64,000 nucleotides of DNA from Novosphingobium sp. (GCA_024236175.1 JACKKY010000007.1:186001-250000); one strand, 5' to 3'. Shown: positions 8,693 through 16,416, numbered from the stretch's first letter. Translations and numbers: made by a program. Notes: generated by a model not told the origin, from the sequence alone.

Positions 8693-8944
8693 TCAGGCGA
8701 AATGACCCTCGTTGAGCGCTTCCTCGAAATAGCCGACCCAGTCGAGGCCGATGCCGCCGATGGCTTCCAGGCTCTTGCCGTTGCTCTTGCAGGTGACGGT
8801 AACGGCATAGCGGACCGTGAACATGCCGCCCCCGTCGGGATCGGGCGGCATGATCTCCATTGCGAATAGGAAATCGTCCGGATTCCCGCCGTTGGCCTGC
8901 AGGCGCTTCTTCGCCTCTTCAAGCTCCATTTCGTAAAGGTCCAT
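8693..8944 (-). CDS. Conserved small protein of unknown function (83 aa)
   Basis: This short acidic protein begins MDLYEMELEEAKKRLQ. It has an N-terminal helix, then a strand-rich part (FTVRYAVTVTCKSNGK) and an acidic FEEALNEGHFA tail. No catalytic motif or membrane segment is visible. The ATG at 8944 is preceded by a good GGAGAAGG site at the right distance, which supports translation; a longer upstream in-frame extension lacks this. It is divergent from the FNT channel gene and shares a hairpin-containing 221-bp intergenic region with it. Function unknown. Confidence 0.75.
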   Translation of the reverse strand: MDLYEMELEEAKKRLQANGGNPDDFLFAMEIMPPDPDGGGMFTVRYAVTVTCKSNGKSLEAIGGIGLDWVGYFEEALNEGHFA

Positions 8945-8995
8945 GGCCTTCTCCCAGGTCGGTTCGGTGTGGTTTGAAGCCCAGCATAACGGCTG

Positions 8996-9026
8996 ACGGG
9001 ACGCCTGGACATGCCGGGCGTCCCGT
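8996..9026. repeat. Perfect 10-bp inverted repeat in a divergent intergenic region
   Basis: ACGGGACGCC (8996-9005) pairs with GGCGTCCCGT (9017-9026) around an 11-nt loop. It lies about 50 bases upstream of the minus-strand small gene and 140 bases upstream of the plus-strand FNT gene. There is no T tract on either side, so it is not an intrinsic terminator. It may be an operator or a 5'-UTR hairpin. Confidence 0.55.
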
Positions 9027-9165
9027 TCGTAACTTCGGCCGGGGCGCATCACCGTTTTCCCCGGGTCGGTATGGCGCGATTGCCCACCTTGCACACGTGG
9101 GCTGGTGACCTTCGCCGGCAGCCGGGCTAGGTTCGCGCGGGAGCCAGAGGGAAGAGGGGCCTTCG

Positions 9166-9963
9166 ATGAGTTCTGAACCACACCCGCTCGATGTTGTCGC
9201 GCCCGCGAGGATCGCGCAGCTTGTGGAGGAGGTGGGCGTCCGCAAGACCGGCCTGGGCTTCGTCGAAACCTTCACCCTCGGAGTGCTCGCCGGTGCGTTC
9301 ATAGCCTTCGGCGGCATGTTCTTCACCCTGGCCGTCACCGGGAGCGAGTTCGGCCTGGGGCCCACCCGGCTGCTGGGAGGAGCGGCCTTCTCGCTCGGGC
9401 TTGTCCTCGTCATCGTCGGCGGTGCGGAACTGTTTACCGGCAACAGCCTGATCGTGATGGCGCGGGCCAGCGGCCTGATCACCAGCGGGGCCCTCCTGCG
9501 CAACTGGGGGATCGTCTATCTGGGAAATCTCACCGGCGCCGTCGCAACGGCGGTCATGGTGCATCTGACGGGTGCATTGTCGCTCGGCGATGGCGCGGTC
9601 GGCGCGACGGCGGTGGCGATCGCGGAAGGCAAGATAGCCCTTTCCCCGCTGCACGCGTTCATGCGCGGCGTCCTGTGCAACATTCTTGTCTGCCTGGCCG
9701 TGTGGATGTGTTTCGCCGCGCACAGTGTCGGCGGGAAAGTGCTGGTGATCCTGTTCCCGATCACGGCATTCGTCGCGCTCGGCTTCGAGCACTCGGTCGC
9801 CAACATGTATCTGATACCGGTGGGGATGCTCCAGTCCGGACATTTCGACCTCGCGGGTCTCGGGGAGAACCTGCTCTATGTTACGGCCGGGAACATCGTC
9901 GGCGGCGGATTGCTCGTCGCGGCGGTCTACTGGCTGATCTATCGCCGCGCGCCGCGCGGATAG
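9166..9963 (+). CDS. Formate/nitrite transporter (FNT) family channel
   Basis: This is a 265-residue six-helix membrane protein of the FocA/NirC family, which conducts small monovalent acids such as formate or nitrite. Family signatures seen are FTGNSLIV followed by RNWGIVYLGNLTGA, the RGVLCNILVCLAVW helix, and GFEHSVANMYLIP with the conserved pore His. The length is standard. A GAAGAGGGG ribosome site precedes ATG 9166. No nitrite reductase or pyruvate formate-lyase gene is adjacent, so the transported ion is open. A molybdopterin oxidoreductase lies 7 kb downstream, but a functional link is speculative. Confidence 0.92.
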   Translation: MSSEPHPLDVVAPARIAQLVEEVGVRKTGLGFVETFTLGVLAGAFIAFGGMFFTLAVTGSEFGLGPTRLLGGAAFSLGLVLVIVGGAELFTGNSLIVMARASGLITSGALLRNWGIVYLGNLTGAVATAVMVHLTGALSLGDGAVGATAVAIAEGKIALSPLHAFMRGVLCNILVCLAVWMCFAAHSVGGKVLVILFPITAFVALGFEHSVANMYLIPVGMLQSGHFDLAGLGENLLYVTAGNIVGGGLLVAAVYWLIYRRAPRG

Positions 9964-10042
9964 CCGCCTCGGGCAGCTGGTCTGGACATCCGGCGCATCC
10001 GGTGCCATCCGCCGCAATTCCCTGCCGATCGGAAAGACAAAC

Positions 10043-10414
10043 GTGGCCGACAGCCTGATCCTTGAAGTCGCCGATTTCGAAACGGACGTGCTCACCGGAA
10101 TCTATTCCGAGGAGACCGGCAAGCCGCAGCCGCTGCACATCGGCATATCCGTCAAGCTGACGCCCGCGGATCACTACGCGCCTGATACGCATCTGTCCGC
10201 CAGCAAGAACTACATGGACCTGAAGTTCGCGGCGACCGAGGCGCTGCCCGAGGGCCAGCACTTCAAGCTGATCGAGGCCGTGGCCGATCATATCTGCGAG
10301 ACCCTGTTCCTGCAGGACAAACGAGTCGAGGCGGTGACGGTGCGGATCGTCAAGCTGGCAATCAGCGAGAACGGCGAGAAGATCGGCATCACGCTCACGC
10401 GGGAGCGCCGTTGA
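10043..10414 (+). CDS. folB: Dihydroneopterin aldolase family protein (FolB-like)
   Basis: This 123-residue protein has the T-fold of dihydroneopterin aldolase/epimerase, a folate pathway step. Conserved elements are the N-terminal VADFETDVLTGIYSEE (usual form 'GV..EE'), the central NYMDLKFAATEA segment, and HFKLIEAVADHICETLF with its conserved Glu, ending in VRIVKL. The start is GTG 10043 after a GGAAAG site; no ATG lies nearby in frame. It is the first gene of a tight co-directional group with moaA, moaD and moaE, so it stands in a pterin/molybdopterin context. Confidence 0.85.
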   Translation: MADSLILEVADFETDVLTGIYSEETGKPQPLHIGISVKLTPADHYAPDTHLSASKNYMDLKFAATEALPEGQHFKLIEAVADHICETLFLQDKRVEAVTVRIVKLAISENGEKIGITLTRERR

Positions 10415-10417
10415 TCC

Positions 10418-10759
10418 GTGCTGTTTCGCGTGGGAGCCCTGCCGGACAAGGCCACCGATGCAGCGGCGCGGTTCCACGCCGAAGTGCTTCCGAAGCTGCT
10501 GGCCGAGCTGGAGGGGGGCGACGGCCCTCTGACCCTCGTCTTTGCGCCCGCGGATTTCACTCATGCCGGATGGCGACTCGCAGCGGTGCAGGGGCTCGCG
10601 CGCGAGCATGCGCCCCTGCGGGTCAATGCGCTGGTGAGCGACGATGAGCGGGCGATCGCCGAAGCCGGGCGCTATCTGGCCGGTGCGGGAGGCGTCACGG
10701 GGCAATTGCTGCCGCTCGATGGAAATGGCGCCGGCGAAGTGCTATCTGACTCTAAATGA
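10418..10759 (+). CDS. Rossmann-type small protein resembling part of a short-chain dehydrogenase
   Basis: This 113-residue protein lies between folB and moaA. It begins at GTG 10418, three bases after the folB stop, and its end overlaps moaA by four bases. The C-terminus, with an AIAEAGRYLAGAGGVTG segment followed by QLLPLDGN, resembles the last helix and strand of short-chain dehydrogenases (typically 'fLas..a..iTGq.l.vDGG'). The front two thirds (LTLVFAPADFTHAGWRLAAVQGLAREHAPLRVNAL) resemble the region after the SDR active site, including RVNAL. No GxxxGxG cofactor loop or YxxxK pair is visible. It looks like a truncated SDR fold kept in the operon; role unknown. Confidence 0.7.
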   Translation: MLFRVGALPDKATDAAARFHAEVLPKLLAELEGGDGPLTLVFAPADFTHAGWRLAAVQGLAREHAPLRVNALVSDDERAIAEAGRYLAGAGGVTGQLLPLDGNGAGEVLSDSK

Positions 10760-11760
10760 CGCAAAACGCGCCCCTTGTTGACCAGTTCGCCCGCCGAATC
10801 ACCTATCTGCGCCTGTCGGTGACGGACCGCTGCGACCTGCGCTGTTCCTATTGCATGCCGGAGCGCCAGGTCTTCCTGCCGCGCAAGGAAGTGCTCAGCC
10901 TGGAAGAGCTGCACAAGCTCTCGCTCGGCTTCATCGCGCGGGGGATCACCAAGATCCGCCTTACCGGCGGCGAACCGCTGGTGCGTCGGGACATGATCGA
11001 ACTGGTCCGGGCGCTGGGCCGCAAGGTGGGCGACGGGCTCGAAGAGCTGACGATGACCACCAACGCCACGCGACTCGCGCAATTCGCGGACGATATCCGG
11101 GCCGCGGGCGTGCGCCGCGTCAATGTCTCGCTCGACACGCTGGATCGGGAAGCCTTCGCCAGGCTTTCGCGCCGCGATTCGCTGCCGCAGGTGCTGGAAG
11201 GCCTTGCCGCCGCGAAACAGGCAGGGCTCAGGGTCAAGATCAACACCGTGGCTCTCAAGGGCATCAACGAGGACGAGATTTCCGAACTGGTCGCCTGGGC
11301 GCATGGGGAAGGCTTCGATATTACCCTGATCGAAGTCATGCCGCTCGGCGAGGTTGAGGAAGACCGCTTCGACCACTACCTGCCGCTGTCCGTCGTGCGC
11401 GAGCGCTTGGAGCGACAGTGGACACTGTCCGCCAACGATCACCGCACGGGCGGTCCGGCGCGCTATGTCGATGTTGCCGAAACCGGCGGACGGCTGGGCT
11501 TCATCACGCCGCTCACCAACAATTTCTGCGAAGGCTGCAACCGCATCCGCGTTACCGCCACGGGCCAGCTCTACGCCTGCCTTGGCGGCAACGAGCGTGT
11601 CGACCTGCGCGCGGCCCTGCGTTCCGACGACCCGGACAAGGCTCTGGCCGAAGCGCTGGACGTGGCGATGCGGATCAAGCCCGAGCGCCATCATTTCGTG
11701 ATCGACAAACCGGGCGGCGCGCCGGCGCTTTCGCGGCATATGTCGATGACGGGCGGTTAG
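10756..11760 (+). CDS. moaA: GTP 3',8-cyclase (molybdenum cofactor biosynthesis protein MoaA)
   Basis: This 334-residue radical-SAM enzyme starts molybdopterin synthesis by rearranging GTP to 3',8-cyclo-7,8-dihydro-GTP. The N-terminal cluster cysteines are C26, C30 and C33 (CDLRCSYC). The second [4Fe-4S] site is in NNFCEGCNRIR with the further Cys in LYACLGG. Usually MoaA ends in Gly-Gly, which is also seen here (MTGG). It overlaps the upstream gene by four bases and is five bases from moaD. MoaC is not in this window. Confidence 0.96.
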   Translation: MTQNAPLVDQFARRITYLRLSVTDRCDLRCSYCMPERQVFLPRKEVLSLEELHKLSLGFIARGITKIRLTGGEPLVRRDMIELVRALGRKVGDGLEELTMTTNATRLAQFADDIRAAGVRRVNVSLDTLDREAFARLSRRDSLPQVLEGLAAAKQAGLRVKINTVALKGINEDEISELVAWAHGEGFDITLIEVMPLGEVEEDRFDHYLPLSVVRERLERQWTLSANDHRTGGPARYVDVAETGGRLGFITPLTNNFCEGCNRIRVTATGQLYACLGGNERVDLRAALRSDDPDKALAEALDVAMRIKPERHHFVIDKPGGAPALSRHMSMTGG

Positions 11761-11765
11761 CGGCG

Positions 11766-12005
11766 ATGCTGAAGCTGGTGTTCCTCGGACGGCTCGAGGA
11801 TGCGGCGGGAGCTGCCGAACGCGAGATCGAAGCCGCCGAAACCTACGACGACGTGCTGGCCGGGCTCGAACCCGAGCTGGCGGCCACGCTGCGCGATGTT
11901 CGGATCAGGCTCGCGCTCGACGGCGTGCTGGTAGGCGATCCCGCCTCTCTTTCCCTCAGGGACGGTCAGGAACTGGCGTTCCTGCCGCCGGTGAGCGGAG
12001 GGTGA
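11766..12005 (+). CDS. moaD: Molybdopterin synthase sulfur carrier subunit
   Basis: This is a 79-residue beta-grasp (ubiquitin-like) protein. It carries the activated sulfur as a C-terminal thiocarboxylate to molybdopterin synthase. The sequence begins MLKLVFLGRLEDAAG and ends AFLPPVSGG, with the essential terminal Gly-Gly directly before the stop. The length fits the family. It sits between moaA and moaE, one base from the latter's start codon. Confidence 0.94.
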   Translation: MLKLVFLGRLEDAAGAAEREIEAAETYDDVLAGLEPELAATLRDVRIRLALDGVLVGDPASLSLRDGQELAFLPPVSGG

Positions 12006-12006
12006 G

Positions 12007-12453
12007 GTGATCACGGATGTCCGCCTCCTTTGCGAACCCTTCGATCCGGCGGCAGAGCTGGCCGCCTTTTCGGCCGGGCAGACCACAGCCGGCGGCATCG
12101 TCAGTTTTCTCGGCCAGGTGCGCAGCGGCGGAGGCGTGCAGGCGCTGGAACTCAGGCATTACGAGCCCTTGACCCTGCCGGGCATGCAGAAGCTGGCGGA
12201 GAAGGCGACACGGCGCTGGCCGCTGGACGCATTGCTGATCATCCATCGCTCCGGGCTGATGCATCCGGGCGATCCCATCGTGCTAGTCGCCGCAGCTTCC
12301 CGTCACCGGCGCGATTCCTTTGCAGCCGCCGAGTTCGCAATGGACCATCTGAAAAGCGAAAGCTGGTTCTGGAAGCGCGAACGGGCAGGCGGCGAATGGC
12401 GCTGGATCGAACCGCGCGAAGTGGACTTCGAAGCTCTCCAGCGCTGGGGCTAG
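12007..12453 (+). CDS. moaE: Molybdopterin synthase catalytic subunit
   Basis: This 148-residue protein forms the heterotetrameric molybdopterin synthase with MoaD. The active-site lysines are visible as K116 and K123 in HLKSESWFWKRE, and the conserved SRHRRDSFAAAEFAMD helix precedes them. The N-terminal half has the usual GGIVSFLGQVR stretch and the LRHYEP motif. Translation most likely starts at GTG 12007, one base after the moaD stop. It is the last gene of the folB-moa group. Confidence 0.95.
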   Translation: MITDVRLLCEPFDPAAELAAFSAGQTTAGGIVSFLGQVRSGGGVQALELRHYEPLTLPGMQKLAEKATRRWPLDALLIIHRSGLMHPGDPIVLVAAASRHRRDSFAAAEFAMDHLKSESWFWKRERAGGEWRWIEPREVDFEALQRWG

Positions 12454-12479
12454 CGCAGGCCCCGACATTCCGTATCTCT

Positions 12480-12493
12480 TTGACATTGGTCAA
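12480..12493. promoter_or_regulatory. Fnr/FixK-type palindromic site
   Basis: The 14-mer TTGACATTGGTCAA fits the Crp/Fnr-superfamily consensus TTGAY-N4-RTCAA exactly. It lies inside a longer perfect palindrome with 7-bp arms, CTTTGAC-N4-GTCAAAG (12478-12495). Its centre is about 60 bases before ATG 12546, compatible with activation from position about -41 of a start site near 12528. Regulation by an Fnr/FixK-like protein is inferred; that regulator is not in the window. Confidence 0.6.
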
Positions 12494-12545
12494 AGCTCAC
12501 AAAGGCCCCTTGCGGCAATGGCCGGTCAAGGAAGGAGCCTTTGTC

Positions 12546-12965
12546 ATGTCGCAGAAGATTTCGAATGCTGAGCTTGCGCAGGTCGCAACCACCGCAAGCG
12601 CGCCGGTCCGGACCAAGGTCGATCGCAATTTCGGCCTGCCCAACGGCCTGTATGCCGGGACGGTCGGCCTCTATTTCGCTTTTCTCGCGATCATGACGGT
12701 ACTGTTCATGAACCCCCAGCTGGCGATCCCGATGGTGCTTTTCGTGGGCGTGATCATCGCCGGTTTCGGCATCTGCGGCATCTGGGCGACGATGAACCCG
12801 GAAAACGATACGTCGCCGCTGAGCTGGGGCCAGTTCGCCAATCGCGGCATCCAGACACTGAGCGGGCATCTTACCGCCGGTGAAGCGGCAGCACAGGTGC
12901 TGATCCTTCCCGCGCTGATCGTCTGCTGGGGCCTTGCCATCGCAGTGATCGTCGCTTTCGTCTGA
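12546..12965 (+). CDS. Small inner-membrane protein of unknown function (three predicted helices)
   Basis: This 139-residue protein has a polar N-terminus of about 30 residues, hydrophobic helices near residues 38-56 and 60-80, a loop rich in Asn/Pro (MNPENDTSPLSWGQF), and a last helix near 117-138. ATG 12546 follows an AAGGAG site. I recognise no family. An Fnr/FixK-like palindrome lies upstream and an intrinsic-type hairpin follows, so it appears to be a single-gene unit, possibly induced at low oxygen. No cofactor-binding motif is apparent. Confidence 0.78.
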   Translation: MSQKISNAELAQVATTASAPVRTKVDRNFGLPNGLYAGTVGLYFAFLAIMTVLFMNPQLAIPMVLFVGVIIAGFGICGIWATMNPENDTSPLSWGQFANRGIQTLSGHLTAGEAAAQVLILPALIVCWGLAIAVIVAFV

Positions 12966-12990
12966 CAATCGGCTTTCAGAACTCCACCAG

Positions 12991-13024
12991 AACCCCTTCC
13001 CCACCTGTTGGGGGAGGGGTTTTC
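12991..13024. terminator. Likely bidirectional intrinsic terminator
   Basis: A GC-rich inverted repeat (AACCCCTTCCCC ... GGGGAGGGGTT, one bulged base) is followed on the plus strand by TTTTCT and preceded by AA on the other side. It lies between the convergent small membrane protein gene and the lipoprotein gene, and can end both transcripts. Confidence 0.75.
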
Positions 13025-13578
13025 TATTGTGGAGGGCTGGCGGTGCCGCCGGGCATCTGGCGGCCCAGCTTGGCCAGTACGCCTTCCTCCTCGTTCACGA
13101 GCAGGGCGACCTCGTCGCGCGCCGTGCCGATAGCGGAGGCCACGCGGCTCTCGCCCTGGAAATTCTCGATGCGTTCGGCCGCATAGAGCTGGTCGAGCTC
13201 GGCCAGCGCGATCATCGCGTCGCTGCGCTGCGTCCCCAGCTCCGCCAGGGCCACGCTTGCGACAGACCAGCTTTCGCTTGCGACCGCCGAGCCGCGGGCC
13301 GCATCGACGAGTCGTTCGGTTCGCGGGCGAGTCGCGGTGAAGCGCCGGTGCGCCGCCCTGGCCCGTTCGACGAGGCCGCTGAGGCGCGCATCCAGCTCGG
13401 CGCTGGGCGGCGCCGCCAGTTCCGCAGGTGGCGCCGGCGGCGTTACCGGTTCGGCGCTGCCCCTGAATCGCTCGGCATCGCGCCTGGCGAGGGACGGGTA
13501 TTCCCCGGTCGACGCACAGCCCGACAGGGCGATCGCCAGTGTGGTCGGCAGCAGGAGAAGTGAACGCTTGAGCGGCAT
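13024..13578 (-). CDS. Putative lipoprotein, coiled-coil rich, unknown function
   Basis: This 184-residue protein has a lipoprotein signal: basic start MPLKR, hydrophobic LLLLPTTLAIA and the lipobox LSGC with acylated Cys at position 21. A Pro/Ala-rich linker (PVTPPAPPAELAAPP) follows. The rest is Ala/Glu/Arg-rich and predicted helical. A longer in-frame start exists at 13659, but the signal peptide begins at 13578, so that start is preferred. No family was recognised; an envelope location is predicted. Confidence 0.75.
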   Translation of the reverse strand: MPLKRSLLLLPTTLAIALSGCASTGEYPSLARRDAERFRGSAEPVTPPAPPAELAAPPSAELDARLSGLVERARAAHRRFTATRPRTERLVDAARGSAVASESWSVASVALAELGTQRSDAMIALAELDQLYAAERIENFQGESRVASAIGTARDEVALLVNEEEGVLAKLGRQMPGGTASPPQ

Positions 13579-13652
13579 GGCGGTGCCATAGCACGGCGCG
13601 CGCGCCGCGCGAGTGCCAATCGACGATCTGGCCTGAACCGGCCTATCCTTTG

Positions 13653-13681
13653 TTGACACCCGGCAGCCCTTCGACTAACGG
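13653..13681 (+). promoter_or_regulatory. rplU: Candidate promoter for rplU-rpmA
   Basis: A perfect TTGACA (13653-13658) is followed after 17 bases by TAACGG, a weak -10 of the kind tolerated in alphaproteobacteria. It is in the only sizeable gap before rplU and would give a leader of about 100 bases, plausible for a ribosomal protein operon. The -10 match is poor. Confidence 0.4.
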
Positions 13682-13789
13682 CACCTCTCTTTCCGGCCCC
13701 CGTCAATTCCGCGGGGCGTCCGGCGTGTCGCCCGCCCGAGCTGTGGTTTCGTGTGGGGCGGCAAGACAGATTAGACAGGTAAGGGCACC

Positions 13790-14227
13790 ATGTTCGCAGT
13801 AGTGCGCACGGGCGGCAAGCAGTACCGGGTTGCCGCCGGAGACAAGATCGCGGTCGAGAAGCTGGCGGGAGAAGCCGGCGATACGATCACTCTGGGCGAC
13901 GTCCTGCTGGCCGGCGACGGCGGCAAGGTGGAAGATGCGTCCAAGGTGACCGTGTCGGCCGAAATCATCGCCCAGGCCAAGAGCGAGAAGGTTGTCGTCT
14001 TCAAGAAGCGTCGGCGGCACAACTATCGGCGCAAGCAGGGCCATCGCCAGCAGATGACGTTGCTGCGCATCCTATCGGTGGGTGACCAGCCGAAGAAGGC
14101 TGCGCCGAAGAAGGAAGCCGCGCCGAAGGAAGATGCGGCTCCCGCCACGGCCGAAGCAGCACCCGCCAAGAAGGCACCCGCCAAGAAGGCTCCGGCGAAG
14201 AAGGCCGCCGAGCCCAAGGCTGAGTAA
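13790..14227 (+). CDS. rplU: 50S ribosomal protein L21 with Ala/Lys-rich C-terminal tail
   Basis: The first about 102 residues are a standard L21: MFAVVRTGGKQYRV start, KVTVSAEI, KSEKVVVFKKRRRHNYRRKQGHRQ and the final LLRIL strand. A tail of about 40 residues follows, made of Ala, Lys, Pro and Glu with APAKK repeated in tandem. Such tails occur on L21 in several sphingomonads and are probably disordered and rRNA- or surface-associated. rpmA follows after 17 bases, the usual gene order. Confidence 0.97.
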   Translation: MFAVVRTGGKQYRVAAGDKIAVEKLAGEAGDTITLGDVLLAGDGGKVEDASKVTVSAEIIAQAKSEKVVVFKKRRRHNYRRKQGHRQQMTLLRILSVGDQPKKAAPKKEAAPKEDAAPATAEAAPAKKAPAKKAPAKKAAEPKAE

Positions 14228-14244
14228 GTTCGGAGTAGATCGAG

Positions 14245-14514
14245 ATGGCACATAAGAAAGCTGGTGGCTCTTCGCGTAACGGTCGCGATTCAGCCGGCCG
14301 CCGCCTCGGCGTGAAGAAGTTCGGTGGTGAGGCCGTCATCGGCGGCAACATCATCATGCGTCAGCGCGGCACCAAGGTCTATCCCGGCGCCAATGTCGGC
14401 ATGGGCAAGGATCACACGCTGTTCGCTCTCGCAGAGGGCCGCGTGCGCTTCCACAAGGGCAAGCTTGGCCGCAAATACGTCTCCGTAGACGCGATGGCGG
14501 AAGCTGCCGAATAG
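14245..14514 (+). CDS. rpmA: 50S ribosomal protein L27
   Basis: This 89-residue protein begins MAHKKAGGSSRNGRDS, the conserved N-terminal arm that reaches the peptidyl-transferase centre. It continues with GGNIIMRQRGTKVYPG and GRVRFHKG, both typical. It is cotranscribed with rplU. No cleavable N-terminal extension of the Firmicutes type is present. Confidence 0.98.
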   Translation: MAHKKAGGSSRNGRDSAGRRLGVKKFGGEAVIGGNIIMRQRGTKVYPGANVGMGKDHTLFALAEGRVRFHKGKLGRKYVSVDAMAEAAE

Positions 14515-14516
14515 GT

Positions 14517-14612
14517 GGATGGCCGATAAAGGGCCATCCTGACGGGATGGCCCCGCCGGATCAGCGGATCCGGCCAGTAGAGGGAGAGGGGCCCACCCGT
14601 CTCCCTTTTTTT
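14517..14612 (+). terminator. Multi-hairpin 3' region and intrinsic terminator of rplU-rpmA
   Basis: Three structures follow the rpmA stop: an 8-bp stem GGATGGCC/GGCCATCC (14517-14524 with 14532-14539), a GATC-centred stem near 14555-14574, and a last stem GGGAGA/TCTCCC (14582-14587 with 14600-14605) directly followed by seven T. The last is a classical terminator. The first arm sequence GGATGGCC occurs again at 14545-14552, so alternative pairings are possible. Confidence 0.82.
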
Positions 14613-14738
14613 GTCTCTCCCTCGGAACGGATTTGCCCGGGTGTCGCAAGCTGCGAACGCCCCGGCGGATCATGTAATGGAAATGTTACCTGCCGCTTCT
14701 AGATGGGCGGCGTGGGGCCGGTGAGTGGAGTAGGACAG

Positions 14739-15287
14739 ATGTTCATTCGCAGCGAAAGGCTGTTTCTTCGGCCCGGTTGGCCGGAGGACTGGGAAGAGTT
14801 GCTGGCGCTGATCAACGATGAGGAGGTAGTGCGCAATCTCGCGGCCGTGCCGTGGCCCTATACGGCCGAGCACGCGCGTGAATTCATCTGCCGCCCACGC
14901 GAGAAGCTGCTGCCGCATTTCTTCGTGACCGTGCCTGCGCGGCAGGGAGCAAAGCTGATCGGCAGCATCGGGCTCGGACACGACGGCGACGACGTGGAGC
15001 TTGGTTACTGGATTGCCAGGGACCACTGGGGCCAGGGCTATGCTACGGAGGCGCTGCGCGCCGTTCTGCGCCTTTGCACGGCGCTCGGCCATCAGCGGGT
15101 GGTTGCCAATCATTTCGCGGACAACGGAGCTTCGGCGCGCGTGCTCGAAAAGGCCGGCTTCACGCCGACCGGCGAGACCAGGATGCGTTTCAGTGCCGGC
15201 CGCGGCGGCGAGGCGCCCGTCCTTTGTTACGAGAAACCGCTGGTTGGTGGTGAAACCGCGCAGGACCGGGCATCGCTTGCGGCCTGA
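14739..15287 (+). CDS. GNAT-family N-acetyltransferase (RimJ/RimL-like)
   Basis: This 182-residue protein begins FIRSERLFLRPGWPEDWEELL, the typical start of acetyltransferase_3 members, which acetylate ribosomal-protein N-termini or small molecules. The acetyl-CoA binding motif A is seen in LGYWIARDHWGQGYATEAL, followed by NHFADNGASARVLEKAGF. ATG 14739 is preferred to ATG 14703 because GAGTAGGA lies just before it and homology begins there. Its substrate is unknown. Confidence 0.85.
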   Translation: MFIRSERLFLRPGWPEDWEELLALINDEEVVRNLAAVPWPYTAEHAREFICRPREKLLPHFFVTVPARQGAKLIGSIGLGHDGDDVELGYWIARDHWGQGYATEALRAVLRLCTALGHQRVVANHFADNGASARVLEKAGFTPTGETRMRFSAGRGGEAPVLCYEKPLVGGETAQDRASLAA

Positions 15288-15339
15288 CCGAAGGCAGAAA
15301 TGGAGTCGGCGGGCCGGATGCTGATCCGGCCCCCGGCGC

Positions 15340-16248
15340 CTACTCGGCGGGTTCGAGCACGGCACCGGGCTGGGCCCGGTAGCGCTCGATCAGATATTTG
15401 TTATCGAGTTTCCAGGGATGGAAGCCCGGCATGAGGATGTGCGCCCATTCCAAGAACATGCGCCGCATCATGCCCGGTTTCAGCCACAGGAAACTGTAGA
15501 GCTTCCACTTGCCGCGCCAGCCGGTGATGCCGTCCTGCGCCATCAGGTCGAGCGCATCGCGGATGCGGTTGCCGAAATACTTCCGGGTGATCAGCAGCGC
15601 GACGAGCGCCCGTGTCTTCCAGCGCTTGAAGTCGCTCCAGTCGCGGGTGACGTGAAGCCAGATATCGAAGACGAGGCCCTTGTGCTCGATTTCCTCGGTG
15701 GCATGCCAGCGCCACAGGTCGGCCACGTCTGGATCGGCACCTTCAAGGTAGCGCGGGTCGGTCAGCAGCCGGTGGCCGATCGTCGCGGCGAAATGCTCGA
15801 GGGCGATGGCAACCGCGAGATTGACTTCCCGGGGCCGGCCTTCCGCCAGCGCCAGCATTTCGGTGATGCCCTTGTCGATGCTGGCGACGTCGTAGCCGTG
15901 GTCCTCGGTCAGCCGGTTGAACGCGAGATGCTCCCGGGTGTGGTTGATTTCCTGCTTCACGAAGGACTTGACGTCATCGGCGTATTTCGCGGGAATATCG
16001 TCGCGGAAGTTCTTCAGCGTATCGATGAAGAAGGCCTCGCCGCGCGGCAGGCTGGCCGATACCGAATTGTACCAGGCGGTCGCGACGGGATCGCCGTTCA
16101 GCCACCAGCGCGCCGGCTGCTTGTCGCGGCAGAACCGCTCGTCGCGGACAATAAGCGCAAGCTCTTCCGGAGTGCTGGTCGGCTTGCCGGCGACAAGCGG
16201 ACGCTCGATGTCGGCGATTTCGCCGTCGGGGCGTTCCTTTACATCCAT
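15340..16248 (-). CDS. Metal-dependent hydrolase, PF10118 type
   Basis: This 302-residue protein has an all-helical profile. The putative metal ligands recur in QEINHTREHLAFN, ALEHFAATIGH and WHATEEIEHKGLVFD, the E/H pattern of the PF10118 'predicted metal-dependent hydrolase' family, which resembles di-iron helical bundles. It begins MDVKERPDGEIADIE at ATG 16248. The 168-bp region before it is AT-richer than its surroundings and contains TAATAT just before the start, a possible -10. Biochemical activity is not established for the family. Confidence 0.8.
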   Translation of the reverse strand: MDVKERPDGEIADIERPLVAGKPTSTPEELALIVRDERFCRDKQPARWWLNGDPVATAWYNSVSASLPRGEAFFIDTLKNFRDDIPAKYADDVKSFVKQEINHTREHLAFNRLTEDHGYDVASIDKGITEMLALAEGRPREVNLAVAIALEHFAATIGHRLLTDPRYLEGADPDVADLWRWHATEEIEHKGLVFDIWLHVTRDWSDFKRWKTRALVALLITRKYFGNRIRDALDLMAQDGITGWRGKWKLYSFLWLKPGMMRRMFLEWAHILMPGFHPWKLDNKYLIERYRAQPGAVLEPAE

Positions 16249-16416
16249 GTTTACAGAATATTAGCCATGACAATTAATGGCAAGTGACGAAGTCGTTTCG
16301 TCAGAACTGCGCAATCGCGTTGTTTTGAGACAGTTGGACACTGCCGCGGGCCCTGAAGCGTTAATAGTGTCGGTCGATAGAGCCCCGCACCGGGCCTTCC
16401 CGTCGGCGTCGCTTCG

